From an uncultured Spartobacteria bacterium (lineage in GTDB: Bacteria > Verrucomicrobiota > Verrucomicrobiia > Chthoniobacterales > Chthoniobacteraceae), in the NCBI GenBank assembly GCA_903901425.1, contig CAIURC010000208.1, forward strand, positions 52,094-116,093: a stretch of DNA of 64,000 bases. The letters are read 5' to 3'. The notes below the pieces were generated by a model. That model made no database searches and had not been told where the DNA came from. It saw only the letters and a program-made list of their open reading frames with translations. This document shows positions 61,289 to 64,000 of this stretch, piece after piece; position 1 is the stretch's first letter; every line of letters starts with the position of its first letter. The position numbers were made by a program, and so were the translations under genes.

Positions 61289-62212
61289 TCACTCTGCGGC
61301 ACGGTCCGCGCCGGCGTCCTTGAAGAGGCCACGCATGGCCGAAACCGGCGTGACATTCTTGATGACCATCTGAAGGTCGAGCTGCTTTTTGCGCCCGTCG
61401 TTGTCGTAGTAGATCGATTCCGTGTTGTTCACGATTCCCACCACCGCTCCGGTATCGTCCATCACCGGACACCCACTCGATCCTTTCGCAAAATCCGCCG
61501 TGACGGACATAAAATGAGCGACCCCTCCCTTTTCGCGCCAGAGGGTGTGCCGCGAAACCACGCCCGTAGTCAGCATGTAAAACCGTTCGTCCGGATGGCT
61601 CATGACAAACACCGGCGCCCCAACCGGCAGACGCCGGTCTGCCAAACCCAGCACCGGCACTTCTTCCCCCTCAGGGAGCTCCACCTCAACCACAGCCACG
61701 TCCTCCACGGGATCAGACGCCAACACCCGTTTCACCGGGAAAACTCGGCCGTCCCGCGCCATCACCACCATCCCCTTGGTGCCCTTCTCTGAAACCACGT
61801 GCCGACAGGTCACACACAAACCTGAGGAACTGATGAAAAAACCGCCCCCTGCGGTCCCAAATGCCACCTTCTTTTTTTCAGCGCGCTGAAACGCACCAAA
61901 CACCACGGTGGCAGATTCGGCCTGAAACACCCGGGCCGCGAAGTCAATGGCCTGTCCCCCTGGCTTCGGCGCCTCAACCGCGCAGCCCTGATCCGGACAC
62001 TTCAACTCCTTGAGGCGCCCGCCCTCCCACAAAACCCGGGCGCCCTCCTCCATTGCCACCAACAAATCCCGGTCATCAAAAGCCGCCGCCGGGCTCAAGG
62101 CTGCCCACCCGGAGCCCGCACCCCCAGGCTGCCCCCCGGGTTGGCCGGCTCCCGCACCCCCCACAAACCCCAACAGCGCCCCAAATACGCAGACGCCCCC
62201 CACCCACGCCAT
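61289..62212 (-). CDS. Secreted trypsin-like serine protease
   Basis: 307 residues from the ATG at 62212, which begins a hydrophobic signal or anchor (MAWVGGVCVFGALLGFVGG); the frame runs on to a GTG at 62386 that overlaps the clpC stop (GTGA) and would add 58 charged residues. The catalytic triad is visible: H138 in CRHVV, D171 in PVEDVAVVEV and S246 in KGSSGCPV. A VTADFA strand and V-G-IVNNT closing strand match trypsin-like DegP-family protease domains. No PDZ domain follows. A cytoplasmic N-extension with repeats would be unusual. Role in protein quality control at the envelope is inferred. Confidence 0.8.
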   Translation of the reverse strand: MAWVGGVCVFGALLGFVGGAGAGQPGGQPGGAGSGWAALSPAAAFDDRDLLVAMEEGARVLWEGGRLKELKCPDQGCAVEAPKPGGQAIDFAARVFQAESATVVFGAFQRAEKKKVAFGTAGGGFFISSSGLCVTCRHVVSEKGTKGMVVMARDGRVFPVKRVLASDPVEDVAVVEVELPEGEEVPVLGLADRRLPVGAPVFVMSHPDERFYMLTTGVVSRHTLWREKGGVAHFMSVTADFAKGSSGCPVMDDTGAVVGIVNNTESIYYDNDGRKKQLDLQMVIKNVTPVSAMRGLFKDAGADRAAE

Positions 62213-62299
62213 AGCCCGCTTCGGAAGCAGACTCCCGAAGCAAACACGATCCGGAACCCTAAAAGCCCAAATGCGGCGCCTCTGGTCGGCTTCCAACTT

Positions 62300-62347
62300 C
62301 AATTCGAACCCGGATTCCAATCTGGATTCCAACCCGGATTTCAATCT
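62300..62347. repeat. Twelve-base tandem repeats before the serine protease
   Basis: Three units ggatt[ct]caa[tc]c[tc] lie at 62312-62347, preceded by a degenerate fourth. Twelve bases make four codons (L-E-S-[GR]-like on the minus strand if the protease begins at the upstream GTG), so they may be coding or simply intergenic. Confidence 0.6.
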
Positions 62348-62382
62348 GGCCCCGAGGTCGGCCCCCGGCGGAAGACCGCCGC

Positions 62383-64000
62383 TCACACGGCCCCACCGCC
62401 CTCGCCCAAGGCGCTCCCGCCGCCAGCCGCACCCGCCTCTTCCACGGGCCCGCCCGAGACGCTCTTAAACACCAGTTTCCCGTCCTCGAACGTCACCTGG
62501 GCCGAATCCCCGCCCTTCAGCGTTCCGCGCAGGATCTCCTCCGCCAGCGGATCCTCCAAGTACCGCTCCACCGCACGGCGCATCGGACGCGCCCCGTACT
62601 GAGGGTCGTACCCCTTCTCGATCAGGAAATCCTTGGCCTTCTCGTCCAACACCAGCCGGATGTCCTTGGACTTCACCCGGGCCATCACCTTGCGGATCTC
62701 CAGATCCACGATCGTCAACAGTTCCGGACGCCCCAGCGTGTGGAACACAATCAGATCATCCAGCCGGTTCACAAACTCCGGTTTCAACACCCGGCGCGCC
62801 TCCTCCAGGATCTTCTCCCGCATCACGTCGTAGGACTGCTCGTCCCGCTGCAGCGCGCCAAACCCCATCACGTTGGACTTCTTGATCAGCTCCGCCCCGA
62901 TGTTCGAGGTCAGGATGATGATCGTGTTCCGGAAATCGATCTTGCGGCCCAGCGAATCGGTCACCTTGCCCTCTTCCAGAATCTGCAGAAGGAGGTGCAT
63001 CACGTCCGGATGCGCCTTTTCAATTTCGTCAAACAACACCACCGAGTACGGACGGCGCCGGACCGCCTCGCTGAGCTGGCCGCCCTCCTCGTGCCCGACG
63101 TAGCCCGGAGGCGACCCAATCAGACGCGAGGCCGTGAACTTCTCCATGTACTCCGACATGTCGATCTGGATCAACGCCTCCCGGTCCCCAAACATGAACT
63201 CGGCCAAGGTCTGCGCCAGGAAGGTTTTCCCCACCCCGGTCGGTCCCAGAAAGATGAAGGACCCAATCGGGCGCCGTGGATCCTTCAGGTCCGCCCGGGA
63301 ACGCCGGAGCGCCTTCGAGATCGCCACCACCGCCTCCGACTGCCCAATCACCTTCCCCTTGAGCTCGTCCTCCATGTGCAGCAGCTTTTCCGTCTCCGCC
63401 TTCTCCATCCGGTTCAACGGCACCCCGGTCCACTTGCTGACCACGTGCATCATGTCGTCCTCGGTGACCATCACCTCCCGTTCCTCGCGCTGTTCCCGCC
63501 ACCGGGTCAAAATCTGTTCCAGCCGCTCCTTGGCCTGCTTCTCGGTGTCCCTGAGCGAAGCCGCCTTTTCAAAATCCTGGGCCTTGATCGCCGCCTCCTT
63601 CTGGCCACGGATCTGTTCGATCTCCAGTTCGATCTCCTTGACGTCCGGGGGACGCGTCATGGACCCGATCCGGGCGCGCGCCCCGGCCTCGTCCATGATG
63701 TCGATCGCCTTGTCCGGCAGGAACCGGCCGGTCAGGTAGCGTTCACTCAGGGCGGCAGCCGCCTGGAGCGCCTCGTCGCTGTACCGGGCCTTGTGGTGGG
63801 CCTCGTACTTCGGACGCAGCCCCTTCAAAATCTGCACGGTCTGCTCCACGTTGGGGGCCTCCACCTTGACCTGCTGGAACCGGCGCTCCAAGGCCGAGTC
63901 CTTCTCAATGTGTTTGCGAAACTCGTTCAGCGTGGTGGCGCCCACGCACTGGAGTTCGCCCCGGCTCAGCGCCGGTTTGATGATGTTGGAGGCGTCCATC
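62383..64000 (-). CDS. clpC: ATP-dependent Clp protease ATPase ClpC (3' part)
   Basis: The frame is open to the window end, giving the last 539 codons. It starts in the first AAA domain ([49 protein letters not shown]), continues through a UVR-type linker ([14 protein letters not shown]), and the second AAA domain with Walker [45 protein letters not shown] and LTSNIGAE. The C-terminal D2 small domain ends with [24 protein letters not shown]. ClpC unfolds proteins for the ClpP peptidase. The UVR-like linker favours ClpC over ClpB. Confidence 0.92.
   Translation of the reverse strand, partial: MDASNIIKPALSRGELQCVGATTLNEFRKHIEKDSALERRFQQVKVEAPNVEQTVQILKGLRPKYEAHHKARYSDEALQAAAALSERYLTGRFLPDKAIDIMDEAGARARIGSMTRPPDVKEIELEIEQIRGQKEAAIKAQDFEKAASLRDTEKQAKERLEQILTRWREQREEREVMVTEDDMMHVVSKWTGVPLNRMEKAETEKLLHMEDELKGKVIGQSEAVVAISKALRRSRADLKDPRRPIGSFIFLGPTGVGKTFLAQTLAEFMFGDREALIQIDMSEYMEKFTASRLIGSPPGYVGHEEGGQLSEAVRRRPYSVVLFDEIEKAHPDVMHLLLQILEEGKVTDSLGRKIDFRNTIIILTSNIGAELIKKSNVMGFGALQRDEQSYDVMREKILEEARRVLKPEFVNRLDDLIVFHTLGRPELLTIVDLEIRKVMARVKSKDIRLVLDEKAKDFLIEKGYDPQYGARPMRRAVERYLEDPLAEEILRGTLKGGDSAQVTFEDGKLVFKSVSGGPVEEAGAAGGGSALGEGGGAV

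Overview
The window looks like a chromosomal stretch of a free-living, GC-rich Verrucomicrobiota bacterium. No 16S is present, so this rests on gene content: a PSD1 (DUF1549/DUF1553) cytochrome-type protein followed by a DUF1501 protein, two secreted PQQ-type propellers opening with a W-x-QF/QW-RGP motif, two secreted sulfatases, a DUF1080 protein, and two giant modular secreted proteins. Coding density is high. Many long antisense reading frames are by-products of the GC-rich codon use and are left out.

Region 1 (1-17 kb) is mostly secreted or membrane functions on the plus strand: a partial sugar-binding-like protein, PQQ propellers, a HAMP-adenylate/guanylate cyclase, a 1419-residue metallopeptidase-like surface protein, then a run that looks like polysaccharide breakdown (sialate O-acetylesterase, alpha/beta hydrolase, sulfatase with HEAT-like tail, DUF1080 protein, Ala-Glu-type epimerase). 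A DUF2237 gene and a duplicated Spy/CpxP-like gene lie on the minus strand.

Region 2 (17-34 kb) holds housekeeping genes: a PgpH-like HD phosphohydrolase with phoH, a PfkB kinase with DUF1015, menG next to tRNA-Leu(CAG), dnaN, an M20 dipeptidase, aspS, a peroxiredoxin, pgsA, a SOUL-family protein and a second sulfatase. Two tandem arrays of nine-base units sharing ATGGAC sit in intergenic spots here.

Region 3 (34-48.5 kb) has a 1797-residue CotH/lamin-tail surface protein, an MnmC homologue whose methyltransferase half looks degenerate, and an AraC regulator divergent from a PSD1-DUF1501-NHL propeller operon.

Region 4 (48.5-51.4 kb) is an accessory patch directly downstream of tRNA-Glu(UUC). 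It contains a frameshifted phage major-capsid pseudogene, an XRE-ImmA/IrrE gene pair with a perfect palindrome in its promoter, a gene stump cut off at the end of an IS21-type element, and the internally deleted IS21-type element itself.

Region 5 (51.4-64 kb) has a XylR-type regulator divergent from a cupin and a Tat-exported propeller, an old-yellow-enzyme, two tail-anchored coiled-coil proteins in one run with ogt, gatC and gatA, then an Rrf2 regulator, rarA, a secreted serine protease and the 3' part of clpC.

The two large secreted proteins share a C-terminal domain that I cannot assign to a named family. That domain and the altered MnmC are the observations I rank highest.
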